Shown here: positions 49,681-58,836 of the stretch, in pieces
Layout: every line of letters starts with the position of its first letter
How positions within the stretch are numbered: position 1 is the first letter of the stretch
Assembly (NCBI RefSeq): GCF_900176515.1
Contig: NZ_FWXV01000001.1
Span: 1,054,001 to 1,118,000, forward strand
From: Kibdelosporangium aridum
GTDB taxonomy: Bacteria > Actinomycetota > Actinomycetes > Mycobacteriales > Pseudonocardiaceae
Reading direction: 5' to 3'
DNA length: 64,000 bases
Made by a program: the position numbers and the translations under genes
Notes under the pieces: generated by a model
Database searches by the model: none
What the model saw: only the letters and a program-made list of their open reading frames with translations
Told to the model about the DNA's origin: nothing

Positions 49681-52596
49681 TTATTCCTTCTTGCATTCTA
49701 TGCCTGCGCAACCCAGTTGATCTCTGGATGAGGTGTTTCCGCCCCCGTCCGAACTGTCGATCGCGCTCATTCCGTAACCATAATTATCTTGAGAGCGATT
49801 ATTTGAAACCTCGATCCCGGAGTTGACTGGTCCATTGACGAAGAGTCCACCACGTATCACGGTGGACGTGGGGTCCTTTTCGGAATATCCATTGTTTGTG
49901 AACAAATTGTGCGAGACTTCGTATTGCACTCCACTCTCAATTTGCAGCCCGAGAAGGCTGTTTGTTGTAAATGTATTTCCCGTTATCCGTCCACTTGTGC
50001 GCCATACGGCCAGGCCATAATGCATATTGGAGAACTCATTGCGTGCAATGTCCACGCTGGCGTAGCTTATAGAAATGATCGTCGGTCCGGGTTCTCGACT
50101 TTCGGGTGTTGTGAATGCAGTGTTCTCGGTCATTGTTATGTGTTGTGCGGCGTGGTTTGTAAAAGGAAGAATGCGGTTGTTCTTCAACGTAACGGAGTGG
50201 CATCTATAGCCGATTTCGGTCGAATCGACGTCACTGCCCTCGATTGACAGGTAGCTCTGGTCCACCTCGTCGGCGCATGATATGTCAGAAAGTTTTAGAA
50301 CGCTTTCTGCTAGTGTGCACCTGCTGTGGCTGGTGCATAATGCTTTGCCTCGTTCCGCTCTCTGTTTTGCATTGTTCGAAAGAGTGGAGTTTGCGATTCT
50401 GATGTCAGAGTTCTCGTGGAACATGAAAGGAGCGTTGCCAGTGAGATTGGTGTGCGAAACCTGAACGTCGAGTGCGTTGACCCCGTAGATGTCCCCCGCG
50501 AGTTGTTCGAAGTTGTTGGCGTCGGCTGACGATGCCACGGTCATGGCCGAGAGCTTGACCCCGGACACGTCGGTCAAGCCGACACCGGTTCTGAACCGGG
50601 TCAGCGTGCCGTTCTTGATGGTGGTGTTCTGGATCGTCCGAGAGCCGGCCACCTTGATTCCGGTACTGGTTTCGCTAGGGGTGTCAGTGCTAAGCGTGTG
50701 CCCGCGAAGGTCAAGAGTGACGTTGTCGGCGGCGATGGTTAGCGCGATGTCATTGGGACAGACGAGGTCGTTCTTGAGGACGGCGCTGGCAGTCAGGACG
50801 TCACCGCATCGCACTGGCGGTGGTTCGGGCGCGACAGTGAGCTGTCGAGATCGCTGAACCTGGACTCCGCCAGCCAGCACAGCCAGAGTCACGGTGTAGG
50901 TGCCCGGTGCTGCGAAGGTGTGCGAAAACTCGGGGAGCGACGACACGGTTTCGGTGCCTTGGTCGCCTTGGATGGTCCATTCCCAGCGATCGGGCCAGCG
51001 CCCGCTGACCCCAGCGGTGAACCGCACGGCTTCACCGACGCGTGGTGTTTCCGGATCGACGCTGATCGAATCGATGCGCGGTGGCGTGCCCGCAGGCTCG
51101 ATGATCACTGTGGCAGTGGCGGTCGGTGCGGCCAGTCCGCTGGTGAGGGTCGGCGCCACGTTGACCTGGAACTGTCCTGGCCTTTGCCAGCGGTGACGTA
51201 CGACGAGTCCTGTCGACTCAGTGCCGTCGCCGAAGGTCCATCGTGCGGTGGCGATGCCGATAGGGCTGCGCGATACGACGCTGAGCTCGAACTCATCGCC
51301 GACGAGCCCACGGTTGCGCGGTTTGATGACGATGTCTGCGATGGGCGCGCCAACTGGTGCAGGCGGGTTGGGCTCGAACCTGCCTGGTCCGCTTACTGGT
51401 GGCACGTTGCCGGTCGGGCCGGATCGCGGTCGGTTGGTTGGTGGTGACGACTGCCGCGGAGCGCTTGGAGTGTTCGCGGCTACCTCGACAGGACCAGTGT
51501 CTGGCTTGGTTGGGTTGTACTTCGAGACGGCACGGACATTGCCGTCGAGGTCGAGAACGCCCGCCTGGTCGCTGTCGGGATCGTTGTAGAACACGATGCC
51601 GTCGTGCGACAGTAGCTCGAAGCGCACTGGACGGTCGAACAGCTGGCGTTCGACGACCACGCGCATCGTGGTGAGATTGACGATCCACACTCGTCCAGTC
51701 GAGTAGTCCGGCACGATCGCGTGGTTGTCGACCTCCACCGCAGCACCGAGATCTGCCTTGCCCGCCCCCAACGGGACGGGCTCATGACATGCCGAGTCGA
51801 ACGCGCAGACCATGAGCAAGCCGCGGGAGGCGATGGAGATCAGGATTCTGCGCTCGGTTGGCGAACCGGTCACCGATACCGTGTCGTCTGGTCGCACGTC
51901 CGCGCGGACCGACGACAGGATCGAGCCGGTCTCGGGGTCGAGGAGAGAAACCTGGCGTCGGTCCAGGTCGAGCAGTGCCGGATGGCCGGACGCAACAGCG
52001 ATACGGGTTCGTTCCGCTGTACCGGCGTGGTCTCGTGAACCCCGGGAGTCGGCGGCGAACCATGACAGGTCGCCGGTGCGCTGATCGAGGAGCCACAAGC
52101 GGCCGCCGCCGTCGACGATGGCCCCGTCGGGAGTGACCTTGGCAGCGAGGGAATGAGGCGCGCCGCGGGGCGTCAACGTGCCTGGGTCGATCGGGGTGAG
52201 GAGTCCGCGCTCTGAGTTGAGGAGGTGCAGGGTCTGGGGCGTTGGGAACAGCGAAGATCCCAGGGGCTTCGACGGCTGGGATGGTTCCAGCGTCGCGCCG
52301 TCCACCCGGACGACTGAGTTGTCCAAGAGGTTGAGGGCATAGCCGGTTGGCCCCAGCTGCGAAGAACGAATGGGTGTGCCGGGCGGTGCGACCGAGACCT
52401 TCGCCGCGACCTCTGCCGAAGAGCCGTCCAGCAAGGTCAGTTGGCCGACTTTGCTGGAAGCCAGCCACGCTGCCCCGCCATGTAGGCGCACCCGTGGAGC
52501 CTGATGGGCCTTGTCCGCTCCCACCACGACAACACTCGTGAGGCACGTGGCCGCCGCTAAACACAAGGCCCAGAAGCGTTTGCGTCGGATTATCAA
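49681..52596 (-). CDS. Secreted beta-propeller/PKD/parallel-beta-helix protein of the MoxR operon
   Basis: A 971-residue protein with an N-terminal signal or anchor (FWALCLAAATCLTSVVVVGA). Residues about 35-370 form a propeller-like region (WLASSKVGQLTLLDGSS..., VDGGGRLWLLDQRTGDLSWF, PDYSTGRVWIVNL). A proline-rich linker follows, then two PKD-like domains (TARWTFGDGTES...VRHRWQRPGQFQVNV; EWTIQGDQGTE...FSHTFAAPGTYTVTLAV). Residues 600-971 form a right-handed parallel beta-helix (IKNGTLTRFRTGVGLTDVSGV, NSDIRIANSTLSNNA, ISYASVDIARNEFSNMHYGLAV). It is the last gene of the operon, overlapping the upstream one by four bases. Its 3' part (about 49680-50500) is close to 50% GC, far below the genome. 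Confidence 0.83.
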   Translation of the reverse strand: MIIRRKRFWALCLAAATCLTSVVVVGADKAHQAPRVRLHGGAAWLASSKVGQLTLLDGSSAEVAAKVSVAPPGTPIRSSQLGPTGYALNLLDNSVVRVDGATLEPSQPSKPLGSSLFPTPQTLHLLNSERGLLTPIDPGTLTPRGAPHSLAAKVTPDGAIVDGGGRLWLLDQRTGDLSWFAADSRGSRDHAGTAERTRIAVASGHPALLDLDRRQVSLLDPETGSILSSVRADVRPDDTVSVTGSPTERRILISIASRGLLMVCAFDSACHEPVPLGAGKADLGAAVEVDNHAIVPDYSTGRVWIVNLTTMRVVVERQLFDRPVRFELLSHDGIVFYNDPDSDQAGVLDLDGNVRAVSKYNPTKPDTGPVEVAANTPSAPRQSSPPTNRPRSGPTGNVPPVSGPGRFEPNPPAPVGAPIADIVIKPRNRGLVGDEFELSVVSRSPIGIATARWTFGDGTESTGLVVRHRWQRPGQFQVNVAPTLTSGLAAPTATATVIIEPAGTPPRIDSISVDPETPRVGEAVRFTAGVSGRWPDRWEWTIQGDQGTETVSSLPEFSHTFAAPGTYTVTLAVLAGGVQVQRSRQLTVAPEPPPVRCGDVLTASAVLKNDLVCPNDIALTIAADNVTLDLRGHTLSTDTPSETSTGIKVAGSRTIQNTTIKNGTLTRFRTGVGLTDVSGVKLSAMTVASSADANNFEQLAGDIYGVNALDVQVSHTNLTGNAPFMFHENSDIRIANSTLSNNAKQRAERGKALCTSHSRCTLAESVLKLSDISCADEVDQSYLSIEGSDVDSTEIGYRCHSVTLKNNRILPFTNHAAQHITMTENTAFTTPESREPGPTIISISYASVDIARNEFSNMHYGLAVWRTSGRITGNTFTTNSLLGLQIESGVQYEVSHNLFTNNGYSEKDPTSTVIRGGLFVNGPVNSGIEVSNNRSQDNYGYGMSAIDSSDGGGNTSSRDQLGCAGIECKKE

Positions 52597-54701
52597 GACA
52601 CCCCCAGTTCTCGCAAGTTCCTTCGGGTTGTGCGGGCGTGGCGCCAGCTGACCAGCAACGGCCGTGGGCTGAGCCAGGCTCGCAACGAGCGCGGCGAAGG
52701 GCGCGGGCTGAGTTCGCGGCGCAGTTGCTTTTCCAGTTGCCAGGCATGGCGCGCGTCGTCGTTGGTCACGTGGTCTGGCGCGAAGACGGCTGCGGTTGCC
52801 AGTGGCGCCAGCGGTGCCAATCCCACAACACGTTCGGCTGCTTCCGCGAACGTCGTTGATACGGCGAATGTCGCTCCGCGTTCGACAAGGCGGTCTGTTG
52901 CCTCATCCCATGCGCCCAGCACCCGGGCCGCATGATCGGGCGCCTTGCGCCTGCGCCAGCGGCGACGCGCTTTCTCCGCGAGGATCAAGCCGGTCAGGAG
53001 AATCAAGAACGAAACGAAGCTGATCGCCACGACCGCTGTCGTGCGGAGGACGTCACCCCAGCCGGAACCTGGCTCTCCTGAGGGATCCGGGGTGGGGCCC
53101 TCGGCGGGTGGGGCTGCGAGCGGCGGGTTCGGGGGCGGTGGTCCGGAGACCGGGCTGTCCGATTGAGTACGGGGTTCGCTCGGTTTGCTCTTGACGTCGG
53201 TGGGTTCGAACGGGACCCAGCCGACCCCGTCGAACGCCACCTCGGCCCAAGCGTGGGCATCGCTGGTCGTCACGGAGCCGTTGGCTGGCAACCGATATCC
53301 CACTGCGACTCGGGTGTGGAACCCCAATGCACGAGCGAGCACGGCGAATGCGGCGGCGTGTTGCTCGGCATGGCTTGCGGCGTCAGCTGGGTCAGTGGCG
53401 GTCAACACGCGGGTCAAAGCGCCGTACGAGTGGCCAGGTGGGGCATCGATGTTGTACGGCAAGCGCCGCAGATAAGTCTCGATTGCCAGGAGCTTCGCAT
53501 AGGGCGTTTGGGCGCCGAGGGTGAGTTGTTGGGCCAGCGCGCGGAGTTGTGGCGGCGGGCCGTTGGGCAATGGGACGGTCGCGCTGGGTATTGCGGCGTG
53601 GAGGCGTTGGTCATCGCGTGGGTTTACGTTGCCGACGATGGTGTAACGCAGGCCTTTGGGATTGGTTTCGGTTGTGGCGAGGACACCGGAGGCTTCGCTG
53701 TAGCCGATCTTGGTGATGTCGTCGACTGTCAGGTCGAGTCTCGTCGGCTCGCCGACCACCGGCAGGAACGGACCTTTGAGGGTGTCTATCTCGATGTCTG
53801 CTGTGACGGCCGGGCCGTCGACGTCAGAAAGTTGACGGCCTGCGACAACGAACTGGTCCGCCGATGTCCACAATGTACCGTCGTAGTCGTTGAGAGTGGC
53901 GGTTCGGATCCGGTCAACTGCTGGGTCCGTGCGGACAGTGAACAGTTGGCGTGGCGGTTGTTCGCGGAGCTGGCTCTTGATTTCGGCCAGGGGCGTCAGG
54001 GTGTCGGCGATCCACAACGGCGCCTTGTGCAGGTCCCGGGGATCGAATCGGTCATCTCCCCGGCTGAGTGGCGTTATGAGGCCTACGCCGATGCCCAGAG
54101 CAGCAACGATGACGACAACCGGAACACCGTATCGGAGGGCGCTTTGGTTGGCACGCAGCAACACCAGGGACAACGCGCCTGCGAGGAACACTGTGGTGGC
54201 GATGACGTGAGTGCCTGGCCGGTCGCCGACGAACAGCAGCGCGATCGCGAAGGCCGCCAGCGGTGGTCCGATGGGCGCGAGCGCGGAGCGGGTGCGTGTG
54301 GCCAACGTTGTTCCGGTGAAGCCGGCGATCCACGCGATCAGTACCGGGGTGATGAGCAAGTCGCCGCGTACGTCGACTGGCAAGCCGACTGTGAGCATTC
54401 GAGCCCATCCGCCGACCACGCCCCAGAACAGCTCTGTCATTGTTGCGTTGCTCGGCGCCCCATACTCGACTGTGTCGGCAAAGACTCCGTAGATGGCGAG
54501 GACGATGAAACCGCCGCACGCGATGAGTGCGCTCCTGGCCAGCGACCAACGTTGGATCGCGGCAATCAAAGCACCGCCGAATGACGCTATGCATAACGGC
54601 AGCAGATAGCCCGCAGAAGCGAAGAACGCCCCGTAGATGAGGCTGGCGCCCAAAGTGGCCACTCCGCATGCGACAGCTTCAGCGACTGCTTGGCGGTTCA
54701 C
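52593..54701 (-). CDS. TgpA-type transglutaminase-like membrane protein, probably inactive
   Basis: A 702-residue protein with about seven N-terminal membrane helices (1-205), an external domain (DUF3488/TgpA layout), a transglutaminase core, a proline-rich linker and a last membrane helix (VVAISFVSFLILLTGLIL) before a basic cytoplasmic tail. In the core, SHAEQHAAAFAVLARALGFHTRVAVGY aligns with the catalytic segment, but the nucleophilic cysteine position holds alanine. The His (SDAHAWAEVAF) is kept, and FEPTD stands where DPT is usual. Middle gene of the MoxR-DUF58-TgpA operon, overlapping both neighbours by four bases. Confidence 0.87.
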   Translation of the reverse strand: MNRQAVAEAVACGVATLGASLIYGAFFASAGYLLPLCIASFGGALIAAIQRWSLARSALIACGGFIVLAIYGVFADTVEYGAPSNATMTELFWGVVGGWARMLTVGLPVDVRGDLLITPVLIAWIAGFTGTTLATRTRSALAPIGPPLAAFAIALLFVGDRPGTHVIATTVFLAGALSLVLLRANQSALRYGVPVVVIVAALGIGVGLITPLSRGDDRFDPRDLHKAPLWIADTLTPLAEIKSQLREQPPRQLFTVRTDPAVDRIRTATLNDYDGTLWTSADQFVVAGRQLSDVDGPAVTADIEIDTLKGPFLPVVGEPTRLDLTVDDITKIGYSEASGVLATTETNPKGLRYTIVGNVNPRDDQRLHAAIPSATVPLPNGPPPQLRALAQQLTLGAQTPYAKLLAIETYLRRLPYNIDAPPGHSYGALTRVLTATDPADAASHAEQHAAAFAVLARALGFHTRVAVGYRLPANGSVTTSDAHAWAEVAFDGVGWVPFEPTDVKSKPSEPRTQSDSPVSGPPPPNPPLAAPPAEGPTPDPSGEPGSGWGDVLRTTAVVAISFVSFLILLTGLILAEKARRRWRRRKAPDHAARVLGAWDEATDRLVERGATFAVSTTFAEAAERVVGLAPLAPLATAAVFAPDHVTNDDARHAWQLEKQLRRELSPRPSPRSLRAWLSPRPLLVSWRHARTTRRNLRELGVS

Positions 54702-55822
54702 TGTGGTACCAACTGGTTCCAGGCCGCCGCGAACCTCTCACTGGACGTCGCGTCCACGGCGATGACACCGGGCGGCGCCGGAGTCGGTGACTGTCCGATC
54801 TGGATGAGGCTGACCGTCAGGAAATGCGGCCGCACGGCCGAAAGCAGGTCGAGGTCGTCGAGGGTCGCCCGTCCGGTGATCACTGCGAGTGCGCATCCTT
54901 CGTTGGCTGCCAACGCGTCGTGGATGATCTCCGGCAGCGTCGACAGTCCACGGTCGCCTGCCGAGCACTCCACGCTCGCCAGTACGTCCAGCGCTTGAAG
55001 CTCGGTGTGGGCCGACTCGGTCGCAGTGCGGGTCACCCGCAGATCGATCGGGAAGCCTGATCTGCTCGCGGCCACACACAATGAGGCTGCCACCCGGACG
55101 GCGTCTTCGAAGCCGTCGTGTGCCCTGGTGTCGAGGACTATCAGATGGCGAGGCTCGTCGGGAACAACGTTGTGTCGTACGACCAGAGTTCCGGTCCGGG
55201 CCGTGGACTTCCAGTCGATCAGCCGCCAGTCGTCGCCGGGGGAGTAGTCGCGCAGGCTGTGAAAGGCCATACCGCCCAACGGTGAACGGGCCGAAGTGGA
55301 CCCCTCAGCGTCGCGCGGGCCACCGATCGGAACCGGCGCGACATCGTGCACCTGCGGATGTACATAAAGGACGGACTCGCTGCCGGTCCTGCGGCCGATG
55401 TGCAGAAGCCGCAGCGGATCCGAGTGTCCAATCGTGAGTCCGGAGATGAGATAGCGGCCGCGTCGGGTGGTCGGCAGCGGATACGTTGTCTCGTAGCTGG
55501 TTCCGGCCGCCAGGCTTCGCAGTGGGACGCTTGTGCTTCGATCCGCGATCGTTTCGGTGACGACAAGGGGAGGGCTACGGCGTGGCCCTGTGTTCGTCAA
55601 GGTCAGGACAGCTCTGGCGGGGCTTCCCTCGGTCACCCGCTGTGGGCGGATCTCGCGAACCGCTGTGATCTGCGGCCGCCAGAGCATCCACGTCGCGGCT
55701 ACCAACAGGGCTATGGCACCGGCCAGTCCGACCATGACCAGTTCGGGGTAGTTCGCCACCGCTCCGGCGGTCACCAGAACCACCGCGGAGACGGCCACCG
55801 CCACGCCGGTTCGTGTGAACAC
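54698..55822 (-). CDS. DUF58 (von Willebrand-like) protein
   Basis: A 374-residue protein with two N-terminal membrane helices and the DUF58 signature SLRDYSPGDDWRLIDWKSTARTGTLVVRHN, followed by a vWA-like fold (HLIVLDTRAHDGFEDAVRVAASL). It works with the MoxR ATPase, probably as adaptor to envelope substrates. It follows moxR by six bases and overlaps the transglutaminase-like gene. Confidence 0.9.
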   Translation of the reverse strand: MFTRTGVAVAVSAVVLVTAGAVANYPELVMVGLAGAIALLVAATWMLWRPQITAVREIRPQRVTEGSPARAVLTLTNTGPRRSPPLVVTETIADRSTSVPLRSLAAGTSYETTYPLPTTRRGRYLISGLTIGHSDPLRLLHIGRRTGSESVLYVHPQVHDVAPVPIGGPRDAEGSTSARSPLGGMAFHSLRDYSPGDDWRLIDWKSTARTGTLVVRHNVVPDEPRHLIVLDTRAHDGFEDAVRVAASLCVAASRSGFPIDLRVTRTATESAHTELQALDVLASVECSAGDRGLSTLPEIIHDALAANEGCALAVITGRATLDDLDLLSAVRPHFLTVSLIQIGQSPTPAPPGVIAVDATSSERFAAAWNQLVPQ

Positions 55823-55828
55823 GGCGAT

Positions 55829-56794
55829 TCACCTCCGTCTCGACGCACGCGGGACTGGCGCACTCGCCAGGATGTCCTCGACGATCGCTTCGCCCGTCTG
55901 GTTCTGGATCTTGGCTTCCGGGGTCAGCAGGAGGCGGTGGTTCAGCACCGGCACCGCAACGGTTTTCACGTCGTCCGCTGTCGCGAACGGCCGTCCCATT
56001 GAGATCGCGTACGCCTGGGCAGCGGCGGCGAGTGCGATGCTGCCACGGGGACTCACGCCGAGCTTGACGTCCGGGTGATTGCGGGTCGCCCGGGTGATCG
56101 TCGCGATGTAGCGCTGCAGTTCGTCGGACAGGTGCAGATCCTGGACGGCGTTGATCATCAGGCGCAGGTCGTCCAGTTCCATGACCGACTTGAGTTCCTC
56201 GGGCATCCGCCGGGCCACGCCGTCCGCGATGATCGTTACTTCGTCGTCCAGGTTCTCCGGGTACCCGATGGAGATCCGCATCATGAACCGGTCGAGCTGG
56301 GCCTCCGGCAAGGAGAAGGTCCCGTGGTGTTCGACGGGGTTCTGCGTGGCGATGCACAGGAAGGGCTCAGGCACGGGACGGGCGCGTCCGTCCACAGTGA
56401 CCTGGCGCTCGGCCATCACCTCGAGCAGCGCCGACTGGGTCTTCGGGGACGCACGGTTGATCTCGTCCGCCACCAGGATGTTGGTGAACACCGGTCCCTG
56501 GCGGAACTCGAAACGGCCGCTTGCTTGGTCGTAGACCTGGACACCCGTGACGTCCGAAGGCAACAGGTCGGGGGTGAACTGGATGCGCTTCACCGTCGTG
56601 GCCGCGATCGAACGAGCGATTGCTTTGGCCAGCGATGTCTTCGCCACGCCGGGCACGTCCTCGATCAGCAGATGGCCCTGCGCCAGCAGGCACACCACCG
56701 CGAGGCGGACGACTTCGGGCTTGCCCCGGATGAAGTCGTCGATGTTGCGGCACAGTTCGTTGAACTGCCGCTGGAAGATAGCCTCGTCCGCCAC
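55829..56794 (-). CDS. MoxR-family AAA ATPase
   Basis: A 321-residue AAA+ chaperone-like ATPase, first gene of the operon. Walker A is EDVPGVAKTSLAKAIA, Walker B is ILVADEINRASPKTQSALLEVM, sensor 1 lies in LCIATQNPVEHHGTFSLPEAQLDRFMMR, and a C-terminal lid domain follows. MoxR proteins activate or assemble partners carrying vWA domains, here the DUF58 protein. GTG 56794 has a GGGGG site. Confidence 0.92.
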   Translation of the reverse strand: MADEAIFQRQFNELCRNIDDFIRGKPEVVRLAVVCLLAQGHLLIEDVPGVAKTSLAKAIARSIAATTVKRIQFTPDLLPSDVTGVQVYDQASGRFEFRQGPVFTNILVADEINRASPKTQSALLEVMAERQVTVDGRARPVPEPFLCIATQNPVEHHGTFSLPEAQLDRFMMRISIGYPENLDDEVTIIADGVARRMPEELKSVMELDDLRLMINAVQDLHLSDELQRYIATITRATRNHPDVKLGVSPRGSIALAAAAQAYAISMGRPFATADDVKTVAVPVLNHRLLLTPEAKIQNQTGEAIVEDILASAPVPRASRRR

Positions 56795-56815
56795 CCGGGT
56801 CCCCCTACTGCTTGC

Positions 56816-58108
56816 TCAGAATGCTGGTGCGTGCAGCGCGGTGGTCAGGCGCGGCTGCAGGTCACGGACCGACGAATGGGACGGCCACCGGGCGATCGTG
56901 CGCCCGATCCGGCGCAGATCGAACCGGACGGTGGCCGAGTCGACGAGTTCAGCACTGTCGAGAACCTGGTGTGTCAGCGTGCAAGCACGGTCGATGTCGC
57001 CTGCCGCGGCATGGGACAGCGCCAGCCTGGCGCCGAAGCGGGCGTGTGCACGCCGGGACACGGCGGGAAGGTGGGCGATTTCCTCGGCGAGGATTTCCGC
57101 GGCTTCGGCTGGACGGCCGAGGTCGTACAAGCACCAACCGGTCACCATCGGCCCGATGGCCGACACCGCAGTCGTGCCAAGGACCATTCCGTCCGTCGAA
57201 TCGACGGTCTCCAGCAGCCGGATCGCGCGGTCCAATGTATTACGGCAGAGTTTGTCGTTGCCTGCCAAGGCATGCCCTTGCGCTTCACGCAGTGCGGCGA
57301 GGCCACGAATGCGGGCGGGTGTCGCCGGATCGGCCTGCGCCTGCCGCGAAAGCTCCACGGTTTGGGTGGCATCATCCCGGTACAGCGCGATCAGGGCGTT
57401 GCGGACCAAGCTGTGCGCCGCCAGGTCGAGGTCGCCCGCGGCGCTGGCCATTTCCACAGCGGACTGCGTCCACCACAGCGCGGCCCGGTCGTTGCCCGCT
57501 TCCTGGGTCATCCAGCCGACGTACTCGGCGTATCGGGATGCCAAGCGGAGGAATTGCTCGCGCATGGGCGACCGCGTGGCTTTTGCCAGCCCGCGAAGGG
57601 TGTGCGTCTGCGCGATGAGCGCGGGCAGAACCAACGCGGGGCTTGTCGTCTGCCCGATCAGGCGATGTTGTTCGAAGATCTTCTGATAGCCGGCGATCGT
57701 CGTTTCCTGCTGGGCCGCGGCCGACGCGTGCCGCTCGGTGAGGCCGAAGGCGAGCAAAGCCGCCCCGGAGGCGAGCGCGTCGCGGCGTTTCACCGGGTTG
57801 AACCAGCTGGAACCGCTGGACTCCAGGTTCAACATCCACACCTCCGCGTCCCACGACTCGTGCTTGCCATCGGAGTCCGCTGCCATCGGAGTGCGCTGCT
57901 CGACCAGCGAGCGGAGCTCACCACCGGCGTCGAGCGCCGCATCGCACCGTCGAGCCAGGTCAGCACCCGCGGGCTTGACCCCTGTCTCGATCTTGCTGAG
58001 GTAGCCCTTGCTGTAGTGGACGCGCTTGGCCAGCTCCGACAGCGAAACTCCCGCGGCCAACCGGATGCGCCGCAGTTGTTCCGCGAACAGTCTCGCTTGA
58101 TCGTCCAT
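56816..58108 (-). CDS. XRE-family regulator with TPR-like C-terminal region
   Basis: A 430-residue protein. Residues about 8-65 form an XRE helix-turn-helix (AEQLRRIRLAAGVSLSELAKRVHYSKGYLSKIETGVKPAGADLARRCDAAL). The segment RRDALASGAALLAFGLTERHA is typical of actinobacterial members. The rest is a tetratricopeptide-like helical array (ASRYAEYVGWMTQEAGNDRAALWWTQSAVEMASAAGDLDLAAHSLVRNALIAL...). Such proteins often answer small peptides or act in differentiation. ATG 58108 has a GGGGG site. Confidence 0.87.
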   Translation of the reverse strand: MDDQARLFAEQLRRIRLAAGVSLSELAKRVHYSKGYLSKIETGVKPAGADLARRCDAALDAGGELRSLVEQRTPMAADSDGKHESWDAEVWMLNLESSGSSWFNPVKRRDALASGAALLAFGLTERHASAAAQQETTIAGYQKIFEQHRLIGQTTSPALVLPALIAQTHTLRGLAKATRSPMREQFLRLASRYAEYVGWMTQEAGNDRAALWWTQSAVEMASAAGDLDLAAHSLVRNALIALYRDDATQTVELSRQAQADPATPARIRGLAALREAQGHALAGNDKLCRNTLDRAIRLLETVDSTDGMVLGTTAVSAIGPMVTGWCLYDLGRPAEAAEILAEEIAHLPAVSRRAHARFGARLALSHAAAGDIDRACTLTHQVLDSAELVDSATVRFDLRRIGRTIARWPSHSSVRDLQPRLTTALHAPAF

Positions 58109-58320
58109 ACAACCCCCAGATGTTGCCCGTTTCCCACCGCCTCAGTCGACGGGAAACCCCTCCCCGGCAGGCGCCACGCCGACCCATCCTGGTCAGGAAC
58201 CACCGCGGCAGACGGAGATTACCACGAGTTACACGTGCGATCTCCAGTGTGACGACGTGGAAATGGGTTGTCCCCTTGCCGGTCGTCCGGCACGGAACTC
58301 GACGAAAGGTTTTGACCATC

Positions 58321-58734
58321 GTGCGTTGGTTCAAAAGCACCTGCGCGGTCGCGGGACTTGTGCTGGCCAGCGTGGTCGCCACTCCCGCTGTCGCCGTGGA
58401 AGACGTGTCGAATGCGGTATTCACGGATTGCCGAGCCGGCTGGTTCTGTGTTTGGCAGCCCAATGACGGCACGGGCGAATGGGTGGAAACTCGGCGTGCC
58501 CAACCTGACCTGACCCTGGCTATTGATGGTTACGTTTTCAACGACCAGGTCTCGTTGCTGTGGAATCGCACGAACGTTGAATGGTCTGTCCACGAGCACG
58601 GTGGATACGGTGGACGGCGTTTGGTCATCGCGCCCGGCTGGCGAGGCGATCCCGGCCCGGAGTACGACTTCGGCGATCTGATCAGCTCGATGCGGCCAGA
58701 GCCTGCCGCCAAGAACGGCCCGCTCCCGGACTGA
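58321..58734 (+). CDS. Secreted peptidase-inhibitor I36-like protein
   Basis: A 137-residue secreted protein with a Sec signal (WFKSTCAVAGLVLASVVATPAVA). The mature part has the paired-cysteine opening TDCRAGWFCVWQPNDGTGEW and a beta/gamma-crystallin-like pattern, as in the I36 inhibitor family of streptomycetes. GTG 58321 with AAAGG upstream is chosen; the open frame before it runs to 58120 without support. A strong terminator follows directly. Confidence 0.8.
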   Translation: MRWFKSTCAVAGLVLASVVATPAVAVEDVSNAVFTDCRAGWFCVWQPNDGTGEWVETRRAQPDLTLAIDGYVFNDQVSLLWNRTNVEWSVHEHGGYGGRRLVIAPGWRGDPGPEYDFGDLISSMRPEPAAKNGPLPD

Positions 58735-58769
58735 AGGTTTCGGCCGTCCGAGGGGGACGGCCGAAACCT
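58735..58769 (+). terminator. Terminator after the I36-like gene
   Basis: AGGTTTCGGCCGTCC (58735-58749) and its exact complement (58755-58769) form a perfect 15-base stem with a 5-base loop, beginning one base after the stop codon. Confidence 0.85.
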
Positions 58770-58796
58770 GTCCCCGGACAACTGCTGACCAGCGGC

Positions 58797-58829
58797 TACG
58801 ACGAAATTGTCGTACCCCCGGTCTAGCGT
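58797..58829 (+). promoter_or_regulatory. Candidate PafBC-type damage promoter of the AraC-VOC-ogt operon
   Basis: TTGTC at 58807-58811 begins exactly 17 bases before TAGCGT (58824-58829), which lies seven bases before ATG 58837. A perfect dyad TACGAC-N6-GTCGTA (58797-58814) overlaps the TTGTC element. The helY promoter at 16616 has the same TTGTCGTA and spacing. Confidence 0.45.
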
Positions 58830-58836
58830 GGCACCC

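Noticed and set aside
53200..53225. GGTTCGAACG sequence resembling a tRNA T-loop
   Set aside because: It lies inside coding sequence (the FEPT segment) and no cloverleaf or acceptor stem surrounds it. No tRNA was found elsewhere.
53163..54584. 473-codon plus-strand frame opposite the transglutaminase-like gene
   Set aside because: It is a shadow: the minus-strand gene has membrane helices, a transglutaminase core and overlapping operon junctions.
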